DNA of 64,000 nt from Siphonodentalium dalli (GCA_032622095.1 CP136069.1:170494394-170558393); one strand, 5' to 3'. Counted from the first letter of the stretch, positions 36,424 through 49,100 are shown. Notes: a model not told the origin generated them from the sequence alone. Numbers and translations: made by a program.

Positions 36424-37126
36424 TAAGCGTTCACGTAAAGACGCACTGTCCTATTTTCAAACATGACAATGCCATGTGTACGTTACCCATACCAGTAACA
36501 ATTAGATCGTACCCGTGAGCCCATTGGTAACTTTTTATGGCCAGATATCGACTTTAAAAATAGAAAGTTTTAACACATTTTGATTTGTTGTCAACATAGC
36601 AAACATTCCAACAAACATCTCTTATATGTCAAATTAATTGTGATAATAATAGCTGATAATAATATATAATACATCTCAAGTGGGTTGTGCATCTTGGGCT
36701 CGTTTCGACGTTATTACTTGTGGATAATTTTGTGGCTTTTGTGATGTCAGTGTAATACAAATGGTTGATTCGCAGTGATATTTTGTTTATTTTTCTTTTG
36801 CCTTGTAATTTGTGGTAAAGAGGATTGTTTTATAAATGATATGCTAAATCCACTTTAGATGTTGTACATCTTATGGAATTCAAATAGTTATGTGCATACG
36901 GGGTCATCATCCCTGTAAATACACGTAGTTTAACGCACATGAAACTAAAAATCAAGCTCTTGGCCATGGAGCTGAAATTGTCCGTCCTTGATTCGTGCTT
37001 GCATGCTTGCCCGTTCATTGTTCACCACTTATATGTTTTGTATATATCTCCGAATGGGAAATTACACAGCGTCCCGTGAGAAATCACCCAAAGTCTCGAT
37101 TCCTTGAGGAATTTCCATACAATATA

Positions 37127-37678
37127 TAGAGGATATACAACGAGTCCCCAGTTTATAGCGGAATTTACAAAACGAGTCCAGTAAATTAGGTCTGGACCGA
37201 GCCTTTGGCGAGGTCCAGACCTAATTTACTGGACGAGTTTTGTAATTTCCGCTATAAACTGGGGACGAGTTGTAGATTCTATTTATTACATGATCCAAAA
37301 CATCGACAAAACATACTTAAATCAACAAATGGAACGAGAAACTAACATCGGCTTCTATAAGACATGCGATGACGTTTCACGTAACTATTCGTTGTTTGCC
37401 CGCGTAAAGAAATAGTCCCAGATAAATAAAGACTATTTGGCGCTTTTAATGGCGTATATTTAATAACATAACTTTTCAAATTCTTCAGTCATGATAGTTT
37501 ATTGGAAAAATATTGGAAGTCATAGTATTTTTGAGACGTAGCGTACGGAATGTTAAAAGACGGTAAACCGGAAGTCAAAGGTCACCTGGCACTATTTCCT
37601 GTTAATAAACGAACGTTTAATATCACAATTTATAGAATGGGTTTATTGAATGGAATAATGGTAGGATCGTGTAATAAA
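37127..37678. mobile_element. ~550-bp insertion headed by a 139-bp hairpin
   Basis: Absent from copy B of the duplication near 61770. Positions 37136-37274 are an inverted repeat with 63-base arms (start TACAACGAGTCCCC, three mismatches) around a 13-base loop (GAGCCTTTGGCGA). The remaining 400 bases up to aataaaga have no partner and no coding capacity. The hairpin lies at one end only, so this is not a plain TIR element. Its class is unknown. Confidence 0.65.
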
Positions 37679-38306
37679 GATATTTACACAGCTCTAGACT
37701 GTGTAAATGTGATGACTTGATATACGAATTGTTTAGTTTGTATAATTCTATATTTATACTCATTGCTGTACATTCGAAATGGGCGACCTTGAGCCTTTGG
37801 CTTATTGGGGATACTTACATTCTCGTGTGTTCGCGGATAGCTCAACAAATTACTCTCGCGTGTTTACGTGGATAATTATATACCAACTCTAATACATGCG
37901 TGGTTACAGGCAACTAATGATTTCCCATAAGCGACAGTGTTGCATACATGTCCGGCCCAACGTTCGTTTGGAATGTCACCCGATGCACCATTTTAGTAAA
38001 AACAGAATTACCCCTTTCCGAGTTTTTATCTGAACTAAAATTTAACATTGTGACAACTATACCCACTTTCCGCATAAAAATAATCAGCAGCAAAACAATT
38101 AACGAAACCCCCTCCAAAACTTCGGGATCCCACCGGACTAAATGATCGCCATATTTTCGTAGATCATAGTGTTCTTTTCCAGCTCGTGTACTTTTCCATC
38201 AGAGGTAATATACATATCAACAGGCAAATTTATATAGCCAATACGCACACGATTTGATAGGAAAAACTACTTAACCGGGGTTCAATATTAAATAGCGATT
38301 GATATT

Positions 38307-39885
38307 GAAGCCACATTGCGGTTTGGGCTCCAAAATACACATAATATAATTATATTTTGAATTTTTCTCAGTATCGAAATACCCTGGCTCCGCCGCCCCT
38401 GAAGTCGCCAGTATGTGAGTGGACTGATATCACTGGGCACGCACGGTTCCTGCAGATATTTCGTAATCACTGTCAGTTGTGAGGATCGGTGTAGTTGGCA
38501 CTTCATCCATGAAACTGAAGAGGGCGCGCTCATATTGATCCCTATGTTTCCGCTGAAACAAAAATAATTAACATTAAGATACATCATTATGTATAATTTG
38601 CCTACATACTAATAGCAGGGATTAAAACAATCAAGCCAGCTAGGGTTGTAAATCACACACAATGACATAATCAGGATTATGAAGTAAAATAGGCCACCTG
38701 CCTCAGGCTGCCTTTGTTAGGGGATTAACGCATTGATAAAATACTGCAGTGGAGTCATATAATTAGGACAGCAAGACAGATTAAGTGCACAAAACTGACC
38801 AGATATGGAGGTGAATACATGTTAAGCTCAAAACAAATAGACTAAATGATGTTTTGTTATGAAGACAAAATGCATTTATTATTAATGTTATAAAACAATT
38901 ATTGTTTTAAAATGAATGTATTACTTTTAAAGATATATTCCGGGAATGTTCAGAAACAACAATAATGTTTATGAAAAAAAAATTTAATTCAATACATGTA
39001 CTTGTATTAATTATGTACATATTGTCATGATGATATACACATTATTGTAGGTGTATTAAAACATATACATATAGTAATAACAATAACATATATAAATAAT
39101 ATAAAATAAAATTCAACATGACTTACCTTTAGATGTGTGATGAAATTTGAAGTTGCTTTTGCTGAACCCGAAATCAGTGTTGGACAATGTTTACATGTAG
39201 CTTTTAATTTGTCAGAAATATCATTGGGCAGGGTAAAAATGTTGCCTAATGAATAGAAGAAAAATATGAGGATAATAACCCCATGTGTATAACACTAGTC
39301 AAGTAAATGCTGATGTGTTAACTTGTTATATTGGTCTGTATTTTTGGAATGTAATTGAAAATGTAATTGAAATGTAATTGAAATTACACCCCTTTCCTCA
39401 ATGTAATTAATTACATTCAATTACATGTAATTGAAAAAACCTTCAATTACAAATTACATCCAATTACTTGGGAAAATGTAATTAATTACATTCAATTACA
39501 ATTACAAATTACAATTACCCCAACCCTGGTCGATACATATCTGAACTGCCTTTCTACGAGAGTTCTGCATGTAACCCAGAAAGACGCATTGAAGTAATGC
39601 AAAATACAACTGTTAATTCGGTGTTTGGATCCCAAATACAAAACAGTCAGTTGGGCGACACGCAACAGAAATGAGCGTTCCGTGGTAGTCTATTCCTGAT
39701 ATGGTATCAATAAAGAGCATTTGTCAAAAGTGGAAAACGGCTGAAAAATGGCTGTGACTTTGGCAAGTGTTTTTTTTAGAGCATATGAAGCCGGTATATC
39801 AATAGTTCGTTTATTTATCGACATATCGTATCGGACACTCCAAACTACGCAGAACAAAATGTTGAGGTTCGAATGAGCCATGTCC
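38307..39885 (-). mobile_element. hAT transposon remnant with BED zinc finger
   Basis: This block interrupts copy A and is absent from copy B near 62391. On the - strand a hAT-like terminus (CAGGGTTGGGGTAATTG) starts at 39528 and continues as an AATTG/TGTAATT-rich stretch to about 39345. Then come two exons of a BED-finger protein (39245-39127 and 38552-38430). A second hAT-like end motif, CAGGGGCGGCGGAGCCAGGG, reads on the - strand from 38401. The catalytic hAT domain is missing. Outer boundaries are set only by comparison with copy B. Alternatively copy B lost the segment. Confidence 0.6.
38430..39245 (-). pseudogene. BED-type zinc finger (hAT transposase N-terminus), two exons
   Basis: - strand exon 39245-39127 (acceptor cattag|gc, donor aag|gtaagt) encodes NIFTLPNDISDKLKATCKHC and then PTLISGSAKATSNFITHLK. 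Exon 38552-38430 (acceptor gtttcag|cg) adds RKHRDQYERALFSFMDEVP and stops at a TGA. Joined in phase 0, the C-x-x-C ... H-L-K-R-K-H spacing is a complete BED finger, the DNA-binding domain of hAT transposases and ZBED proteins. About 40 residues after the finger there is a stop and no RNase-H-like catalytic region, so it is a truncated transposase gene. An upstream exon is implied by the phase-1 acceptor but was not found. It could instead be a short host BED protein. Confidence 0.7.
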
Positions 39886-40654
39886 ATTTAAATCGCAATA
39901 ACACGTGACATGCGAGGTTAGGACTGAAGCTAGGATTATTGCCAAAATCACGGAGATATGTTAAGAAGTGCGTTTAAAGAGCAATCGCTATCTAATCGTG
40001 AACACCGAATATTCGTGGACGTATTACATGTATGTGATTGACAAACAAAAGGAAGATTCTAGTTTCGGGTGCATATTTGAGCATAATTATGTATACTACA
40101 CGCATATGTCCATTGGTTTATACACATGTTCGGCCCCTACTACACTGCATTATCGCCCATACATCCCGCTTCTAGTTTGGGAACAACCGAACTAAAAAAA
40201 ATGGCAATAGTAACATCTATACTTGTATAAACTTATTCATTCCTGGCCACGCCTCATCTTATTAGTCTATATGACATACATATGTATCGTGACGCACACA
40301 TCAAGCGAATGCCTTAATTGTGGCCGCCTGGTAAACACTGTTCAGTTGTTTTCCGGTGATATATTCAGAAAAAGTTTCGGTGAGAATGTTCAACTTCAAA
40401 TATGAGGAACGCCGTTTCTCTTAGTACTGGCCTACCAAACATCAATATCCGGCAACTGTCAAATCAGTTATTTTCCAAATGGTACTACTCATATAGACAT
40501 GCTAACGTGATCTGGTAAAGTGTGACGTAATCATTCTCCATCGCGTTAGATTTTTTTTTTTTTAAACTGTCATTTGCTTTGCCATTTTTTTTTTCGGTTG
40601 AATATTCTCGTTGCTCTATACAAACTAGAAGCTGCATCTATAGTACCTGTCAGA

Positions 40655-41090
40655 AGAAGTGGTATATTGAGGAGCGCCTTTATTGTGACATTGAGCGCGC
40701 TTAATTTCGAAAAAAGGTGCGATTACATGTATATAGCGCAATACCAAAAATCTGTCGCGCTTATTATTGCGTCATTGAGCGCAAAATATTGCGATATTAA
40801 GCGCGAAAATGTCATACAGACCCGATAGTGTTATATTTATATTGGATAAATACTGTGCATATAGTGTACATATAGCATTTATAAATATAAAACATTGTCT
40901 CTATTTATGCAATAAAGGCCATAGAAGAAGCAATCATTTGCTTTATATGTCACAATTTTGAGCGCAAGATGTCGCAATATTAAGCGCGAAATATTGCGAC
41001 ATTAAGCGCAAATATTGCAATAATATCGCAAGCATTTCCACTTGCAATATTACTGAGATACTGGGCACGAAAATAGCGCGTTTAATATAG
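40655..41090. repeat. GAGCGC / ATATTGCGA motif-rich stretch in block A
   Basis: Interspersed TTGAGCGC, TTAAGCGCGAAA, ATATTGCGATATT and GCGACATT phrases recur a dozen or more times in both orientations. The same stretch is at 63235-63620 in block B. No coding frame. Confidence 0.6.
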
Positions 41091-41782
41091 CACTTATTTT
41101 GACTTGTACTGTAGGGGTGTATATTAACGACATCGTCATGTCTTATATGTCTGTACATTTGTGTTCTAGGGAGGAATATATCAATCACATGTCTCGTCCG
41201 TGTCTAATAGACCGATCAAGTAATATCTAAATGAACCGACCATCAATCAGTTACGATATACAAAGTGAAAATATTGGATATACGTCATGCGACGGTTCTC
41301 CAGAATCGATGGAATGCATGTTGTGTGAACAAGCCGAGTAGCAATTGGTGAGTTTTGGGGCTATTTTCATTCTGATGAGTTTTGAGGCTATTTTCATCCT
41401 CATGAGTTATGCAGCTATACAACAGAACATTTTATTTAACATCAATATTGGCTTTGGTTCAATAACAGTGTGGGGTATGGGATGGTACATATGACCAATG
41501 CGACTACATATACATTGATATACACTTCTACATGTACATACATCAACATAGTGTTATTCAAGTGATACTACTCACTTAACACTTGCCATTGCATACACTG
41601 TAATTTATTTAAAAATCAAAACATGTTCCGTAAAATGGGCCAGGTGCCTATGTTGACACGCTGAATCGTTGTAGATGTAATGCATCGTAATGACGCATAA
41701 CGACGTTCTGTGCCAAGTGCTATTTCATAATCGAAACAAAGTTCTCACACCCAAGTACCGTTTGTTCGATAGTTTTGCTGAA

Positions 41783-42080
41783 TTAATTGCAAGATAAATT
41801 AGTTATCACCACACTGTGTGTTCCCGATATCGGTACTGAAGTCTCCAAAATCGACCCCAATAGGTGGCCCATAGATGACAGTAGCTCGATATAATAAGAA
41901 TATACTGATATAGCACAATACGCGGCCCAAAGAGGAAAATAGCTCGATATGGATATACGGACCTCGCCCAATCGACCAAAATTCGCTGCCCAAAGATAAT
42001 AGTAGCTCGATATGAATACACGGACCTCGGAAATCGACATCATGGTGGTGATAACCTATATAGACATGTATATATCTCAT
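41783..42080. repeat. Short degenerate tandem repeat (about three units of ~75 bp)
   Basis: Phrases 'agctcgatat(g)', '(ata)cggacctcg', 'cccaatcgacc' and 'cgc(t/g)gcccaaag' recur at about 75-90 base steps. It borders the Helitron-like element. Confidence 0.6.
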
Positions 42081-42096
42081 ATATATTTTGAAGACC

Positions 42097-43221
42097 TCTG
42101 TCTGTCTGTCTGTCTGTCTGTATGTATGTCATTAATACAAATCTACGATTCTCGACCGATCGGGACGAAACTTGGTACATGTGTGTAGTTTGACCAGGCG
42201 GTGGACGTTGTCGTATGGACGAACCCGTGCGGCGCCCGATTCGCGCATGCGCAGACGAGATCTCGGAAACGGGTGGAGCTATCGACTTGAAATTTGCTAT
42301 GTGAATGTATCTTGCCCCGGTTACGAATTTTATCGGGTCGCCGAGCCCGTGCGACGCCAGCTTCGCGCATGCGCAGACGAGATCTCGCAAACGGGTGGAG
42401 CTATCGACTTGAAATTTGGTATGTGTATGTATCTTGCCCAGGATACGAAATTTATCTGGTCGCCGAGCCCGTGCGACGCCAGTTTCGCGCATGCGCAGAC
42501 CAGATCTCGGAAACGGGTAGAGCTATTGACTTGAAATTTGGTATGTGTATGTATCTTGCCCCGGATACGAAATTTATCGGGTCGCCGAGCCCGTGCAAAG
42601 CCAGTTTCGCGCATGCGCAGACCAGATATCGGAAACGGGTGGAGCTATCTACTTGAAATTTGATATGTGAATGTATCTTGCCTCGGATACGAATTTTATC
42701 GGGTCGCCGAGCCCGTGTGACGCCAGATTCGCGCATGCGCAGACGAGATCTCGAAAACGGGTGGACCTATCGACTTGAAATTTGATATGTGAATGTATCT
42801 TGCCTCGGATACGAATTTTATCGGGTCGCCGAGCCCGTGCGACGCCAGCTTCGCGCATGCGCAGACCAGATCTCGGAAACGGGTGGAGCTATCGACTTGA
42901 AATTTGCTATGTGAATGTATCTTGCCTCGGATACGATTTTTATCGGGTCGCCGAGCCCGTGTGACGCCAGCTTCGCGCATGCGCAGACGAGATCTCGAAA
43001 CCGGTGGAGCTATCGACTTGAAATTTGGTATGTGAATGTATCTTGCCCGGATACGAATTTTATCGGGTCGCCGAGTCCGTGCGACGCCAGCTTTGCGCAT
43101 GCGCAGACCAGATCTCGGAAATTTGGTTTTTGAATAGCCCGGACAACGTCGGGCTGGGTAGAGCTATCGACTTGAAATTTTGTTTTTGAATAGCCCGGAC
43201 AACGTCGGGCTCATCGGCTAG
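42097..43221 (+). mobile_element. Non-autonomous Helitron-like element with ~120-bp tandem core
   Basis: The 3' end is the hairpin AGCCCGGACAACGTCGGGCT (43192-43211), then catcgg, then CTAG at 43218-43221 followed by T. This is the Helitron 3' signature. The 5' side starts with TCTGTCTGTCTGTCTGTC at 42097. The core is seven to eight copies of a ~120-base unit (42150-43115) containing GCGCATGCGCAGACGAGATC, acgggtggagctatcgac, ttgaaattt, and atcgggtcgccgagcccgtg. The terminal piece with the hairpin is present twice (43120-43156 and 43166-43211), so the end has been duplicated. No Rep/helicase coding. The same plan as 11359-14617, in the opposite orientation. Confidence 0.68.
42150..43115. repeat. 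~120-bp tandem repeats with GCGCATGCGC core
   Basis: About 7.5 units, 85-95% alike by eye. Each carries a 10-base palindrome GCGCATGCGC. The units stay open in several frames on both strands, which produces repetitive frames that are not genes. Confidence 0.92.
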
Positions 43222-43244
43222 TATATATATATACTCTTTGGAGT

Positions 43245-43610
43245 CATTCTCAACGACTCGGCCATTTCCGATCCGCTGGGGAAATAACCTATTCCATAAA
43301 TAGAAACTACATTCGCGCAATGATACAATATACGGCCCAAGTAATAAGGCGATGACCTTGACTCGTTGACGCACATATGTGCATGGAGCAGTAAGTATTC
43401 ACTGTATACCAGTACCATACTTGTTCATGCATTAAATATCGATAAATAGTAATAAATATAGCAATAATTAGTTCAAGTTTAACAGACGAGTCTCCCAGCC
43501 AACATACACATGGTCAATCACTTGATTTAAATATATCGGCAAATATGGTTTCTATTTATGGAAGAGGTTATTTCCCCGATAAAGCGAAAATGGCCAAGTC
43601 CTTGAGAATG
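43245..43610. mobile_element. Palindromic element, copy 1
   Basis: Left end CATTCTCAACGACTCGGCCA ... ggggaaataacctattccataaatagaaac pairs with the inverted right end gtttctatttatggaagaggttatttcccc ... tggccaagtccttgagaatg. The arms are about 65 bases. The interior contains a segment (agttcaagttt...acgagtct) also present in copy 2. No coding frame. Confidence 0.75.
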
Positions 43611-44472
43611 TGTTTGCAGTCAATGTTGTTATCTGGAGCGGAAGCTGATGATGACAAGAATAGACGGATTATATATGGAAATTAATTTCTAATGAATCGA
43701 ATCCTGTCTATTTCATTATATGCCTGTCTAACACGAACTCGGTGTCAGACAGATCACAGCGCCTGCACTATGTCAATGTCATAAACTATGACATAAAGCG
43801 GTAAATCGCGGTCAACCAGCAGCGAAATCCCGAAGAGATGGGCACGAGCGGCGGAAACTCGGTGACGTAGATGTCGGGACGTATTATCATAACTATAGGG
43901 TCATAATGGTTGATTTATTTGTGAGGGTTTTACCTGATTTTCAGTCCCTAAACCACATCACGACATAGAACAGAAACAGAGAGCGAAATAAACTAGTGTA
44001 GCGAACCAACTGTGTATATATAGCGACATTGGATGTGAATAGAACATTGAGTTATGACAAAATAAAAGCACACACGAAGAAATGTTGGAGTTAGTAATAT
44101 CATTCAAGAACAGTTACTGGCAAGTGTGCAATGTATAACATAAAATTAGTACACAATTACATACGCATTATCAGTACTGTTAAGTGATATGGGCCGTAGT
44201 ATCACGCTGAGTTGACGATGCCAGATCGGCGTGGAAGCCAGATATATATCAAAATCTCCCATAAACAATTGATCAATGAAAAGGTCATCTATTGTCGCAT
44301 ATTGTTTGTTTAAATTTCAGTTAACAATTCCTATCTTATTTTATCTATTTTGGCGTTAACAAACGAAACATAAGCAAATCGAGAATGCAAATACATGTAG
44401 AACGAATGCAGATTATATCAGACGGACATGTGCGTAACAGTTTTGATCAGCCCATTGCACACCGGCGTTTAC
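43611..44472. other. Stretch between palindromic elements; no recognisable gene
   Basis: No coding or RNA gene was recognised. AT-rich spacer. Confidence 0.4.
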
Positions 44473-45325
44473 CATTCTCAACGACTCGACCATTCCCGCT
44501 TCGCTGGGAAATAAACTCTTCCATAAATAGACACCATATTCCCGCAACGCTACAATACAAAGCCCTCAGTAATACGGCGATCACCTTGACCTGTTGGTGT
44601 GATGTGATGTGGTGAGTAGAATGTAGTCACTGTACGGCAGTACTCAGTCTCTTTGACAAGCCGATATATGCCGTTTATATTGTGCGTACCAATGTTAAAC
44701 TCTGATTCGTTGTTGGCTATATGTTCATAGCGAGATCGGAGGTCAATGATATTTTGACAATAATCCCGCGATAGCGAAACACAACATAATGTTATAATGC
44801 ATTATACAGGCGAAACATTCAAAATGCATTATATTCATCGCAATCCAGCAGACTTCATCTTCGAGTTTTTATCAGTCAACGATATTTATTACTGATTATT
44901 ATTTCGTATTTTGTTGTTTTTATAATTACTACTAAATACTACGATTCTCACAAACGTTTACTACACCAGACATATACTCCATATTTGGAAACTATTTTAT
45001 CGTCATCCTGGGAAAGCCAAAAGCCAAAGTTCTAGAAAATGAAAACTGAATTACAGAACACAGATCTAGAGACGTAGACCTGTAATGATTAATGTCGGCT
45101 TTTGAAAGAGACTGGTGGTACCAAACTTGATCATGGACTGATACATATTAATATTAATAAATAGCAATAGTTAGTTCAAGTTTCACATACGAGTCTTCCA
45201 GACAATAGAGGCATTGTCCGGTAGTATGCACATTATCCATTACGTGATTGCAATAGTCTGGCAGATATATGCATGGTGTCTATTATTTCCTATCGAAGCG
45301 AAAATGGCCGATTTAGATGGAACAT
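44473..45325. mobile_element. Palindromic element, copy 2 (longer relative)
   Basis: Left part (CATTCTCAACGACTCGACCA ... gggaaataaactcttccataaatagacacc) resembles copy 1. The right part at 45280-45325 (ggtgtctattatttcc ... aaaatggccgattta) is its degenerate inverted copy. A shared interior phrase lies at 45172-45200. The extra ~490 bases between the arms are unrelated to copy 1, so it may hold an insertion. Confidence 0.55.
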
Positions 45326-46101
45326 AGTTTCGTCAGTATAACAGCCTTGTTCTCATGTCAGATTAAAATGATGCGGAATCGGAAAACACACTGGATTCCG
45401 ATCCTCCGGAAAAAAAACAAAAAACAATGCCGTATTTTACAGCTGTATTTTAGCGAGAAAACAACAGTCATATCATAAAAGTGAAATACATCCTAGCAAA
45501 TAATAAACTTCAATTTCTATCGCCATCATATCGAAATGTGTTAAGTAGCTTATAACGTAGGATTTTGCATCGTGTGCACATGTTTCATGTACATTTGCAT
45601 CTAACCTTCAACTCGGTGGGCATCGATACCCGTTGAAGGTCAGACGTACTGAAGATAATTGTTTAATAGCACGTGCGATACACGCCCCTGTTTGTATTTA
45701 TGAATTATACGTCGTATTACTGGCAATAGTCATTTGTGAGTGCGGGTATGTTCTCGAATGTACATGTATATCTAGCGGTAAACTTGATTGCCATTCAGTG
45801 GAATATTTAATTATGTTCTGCGTCGGCCGAAAGGCTGGTTTTGGATCCCCATAGTAAGTCAACTCCGGTGTTAGGAAGATGCCATGAGAAAATTAAACAT
45901 TCACAAGCGCGTTGTGTTATGTTGGTTATGTTATGATATTGCGAGTTAACCGCACCAAGATACAATGAGACTATGTTCACATGAAGACACCACATTAAAC
46001 CAGGCCACTTCGAGTGCTATACTGGACGATTATAGACATAATCGATCAAAAGGAGCGATCAAGAGGGTCAACCAACTAAAATGTAATTCTTCTCGTTGCA
46101 G
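45326..46101. other. Upstream of the first recognised exon of the cysteine-rich gene
   Basis: The first coding exon (with the initiator Met) should lie here or further upstream, because 46102 is a splice acceptor. No convincing ATG-plus-donor pair in the right phase was found. Confidence 0.35.
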
Positions 46102-49100
46102 TGTTTTCTTGGGTTAGCCCTTCTACACGGGTTTATAGATGCTTTCAGTGAGCCGCGCCCCTTTCCTCCTCCAGATACACAGTTCGTCGGATGTGCGGTA
46201 AGTAGTTAGAGTACACTTGTTTATATGTACATGTATACCGCATTTGAATTAGTCTAAATGAACTGACGTCTATACAATATAGTATGCATTAGTATATGTA
46301 AACGGAACTTTGACAACTGTCGTGCTTTTGATTTTCTCGCAAAGTATTGTCGGGTTCAGCATTATAGACGTTTTACTATGTGTGGTCGCTCATTGGGTCA
46401 TCTCAACTGGTGTTTCATTGAGGGACTTCGAGATCGGCTGCAGCTTCGGTCACGGCCGATATCGGATATATGTATGCGCATGTCCATATCCGAGGAATCT
46501 CGAACGACTATGACCGCGGCTGCAGCCGCAAAGAATGTCCCTTTCAATATCCAACACAATCAACATGACTTCCCTGTAATTTAATCATCGAATTTGGTTT
46601 AAACAATATTTAATTTGAACTAATACAGAACATAATTACATACAATAAATACAAAACATATACATTTTTTTTAGTGTTCAAAAGAGGATTGGGCAACAAG
46701 CTTGGGGGCTTTTGTTAAGTCCTATCCTCAGGAAATAAATGTTACCCCAATAGATACCATTGGGGTATAGCAGATGGGTTTGGTTCTGTGTGGTCCGAAT
46801 AATAAAGTTTAGGTGAAGAGATAGGAAAGAGAAAGGGAGTGCAGGCGGTGGTTGAAAATGGGTCGATGAACTTACTATTAACAGTAGGATAAGATATATC
46901 ACGGAGAAATAAGTGAGGATTGTATCGTTTTAAATTGGTCACCATTTATTGTCACAAGCCAGTGAAAAGTCTTAATGCAAATAAATTTGAGCACGCTACG
47001 ACCCAATTGGAGATAATTCCAAATCGGCGGAATATCAGAATTATTCACATTCCTTTAATGAGCTTTTTAGTTAATGTATTTAATAAGTATTTAATAAGTG
47101 ACGAAAAGTGTATGTACCATAAATAATTATTCCAGTATAGAGGGCGAGGTGGTAGGGCTAAAACACACGCAGTGACTACAATTTAAGACATTACATATAG
47201 GTTATTAGTAACACGCGTGTTTCGGCTTAAACCACCGTACCCGTGAGTCAGAAACGCCCAGTACAGACAATGAACTTCTGTACAACATCGAAAATTTTAA
47301 TGTTCAAATCATCAGCGAGATCAGGAGACCCATACAGAAGTACATCAGGTGATATTATAATTGATGGCAGATCAGCTAACATTTCAGTTCTTGCTTGAGT
47401 ATATAATGGACATTTCAAGAGAAAATGATATGCTGATTCAATTTCAAAACCACCACAAGGACACATCGGGGACTCTTTAAGGTGATTTGTGACAAGGTCT
47501 TTGTTCAGGTTACTGCACCCCAATCTGATTCTAGTATGATAAACTTGAGCTTTACGAGAATAACTATGGTAATAACATTTAGCAATCTTTGAACGACCAG
47601 TGTTAATGTTTCGTTTAAAATCGGCTAACGTTTCTGAAGACCTTACCGAGTCAGATAAGCTGTTCCAAGCACGTGTGGCAGATGGTAGAAATGTATACAT
47701 ATAGTAATTATTATTACTATCAGGCGGGTGGATGCTGGGATGTCTAAGATTGTAGCCAGTTGAGGAAGAATCAGGTGGAATCATATTAGATAAGTAGGAT
47801 GGAGCTCTATGTTTTGTCATATTGTAAAACTGAATTATTTTCTGCTTATGCCTGCGTTGTGCAAGCGGTTCCCAACCTGTTTCAAGTAATAATTTCCTAT
47901 CGCTAGCACTTCTGGTTGCCCCAGTAACTATTCTTGCCATTTCATACTGGATATCCTCAATTCTATCGCTCGTACACTTGGGGATATTATCCCACACAGG
48001 TGATGCATACTCTAGGATAGGGCGAATAAATGAAAAATATATTGTTTCACAAGAGACTTTCTGCTTAATCTAAATTTATGTCTTTTTACAAGGTTTACTC
48101 TCTTCCATGCCTTATCAATTATGCTACAGACGTGACTTTCCCATGACCCAGAACTATCGAATGTGACTCCAAGATGTTTGTGTCTACTTACTTTAGTTAT
48201 TTCAGATCCATCCATGAAGAGGGGCGGGTGATCTATGGTTGTTGCTTTCCTTGATACTACTATAGCTTCGGTTTTAAGGGGGTTAAACGTTACTAGCCAC
48301 TTTTTTGACCATTCAAAGATAGTACTGATATCTTTGTTAATTATTTCAGCAGCGAGAGTTGGGGTTTCAACACATAAGTATATGGATGTGTCATCTGCAA
48401 AAAGACGGATGTTACACACTATTTTGTCGGTTATGTCATTTATATAAATAAGAAATAATAGCGGTCCGAGGATTGACCCCTGGGGCACGCCCGCAGATAT
48501 GCATTTCCAATCTGAACTAACATTATCTATAAATACTCTCTGTTGTCGACATTCTAAATATGATTCTAAAAGTTTAATTAAGTTACCTCCGATTCCCATT
48601 TGCCTAATTTTAAATATGAGACCCTTATGCCAGACCTTATCAAAGGCTTTACTAATGTCACAGAAGATACAGCGCACCTCCTTACCATCATCTAGGGATC
48701 TAATAATATAATCATACACATCAGTAATTTGGTACACTGCGGAATCACCTGTTGTAAAGCCAGACTGATATACAGAGATTAGGTTATGTTCATTGATATA
48801 TGCTGACATGTATTTATAAATACACTTCTCGTACGTTTTGGATAAACAACTTAATAGTGAGATAGGACGATAGTTCGATATGATGCTAGGATCATCGGTT
48901 TTAAAAACGGGAGTAATGTTTGCTTTTTTCCATTCGCATGTATGGCCTAGACATATAAAAAAAACATCGACATTCGGAATTAACTATATTAAACTCCAAC
49001 TTTCCAAAAAAAATATTCATAAAATTAGATAGATAACTGTTTTCCTAATACAACCATCGAACACAAAGATAAAAATCTACACGTATCAACTACCGATTAA

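Larger units (their letters stand above)
32958..41460 (+). repeat. Duplicated block, copy A
   Basis: Colinear with 60090-64000 on the same strand once insertions are removed. Matching parts: 32958-33300 with 60090-60740, 33300-33582 with 60760-61037, 36424-37126 with 61037-61770, 37679-38306 with 61771-62391, and 39886-41460 with 62392-64000. Long exact strings are shared (for example in the segment ending cgcatatgtattcgccc). Copy A is longer because it carries insertions at 33583-36423, 37127-37678 and 38307-39885. The function of the block is unknown. Confidence 0.88.

Noticed and set aside
42040-43133. Overlapping repetitive frames on both strands in the 120-bp array
   Set aside because: They are translations of the tandem unit in several frames, with no unique protein sequence.
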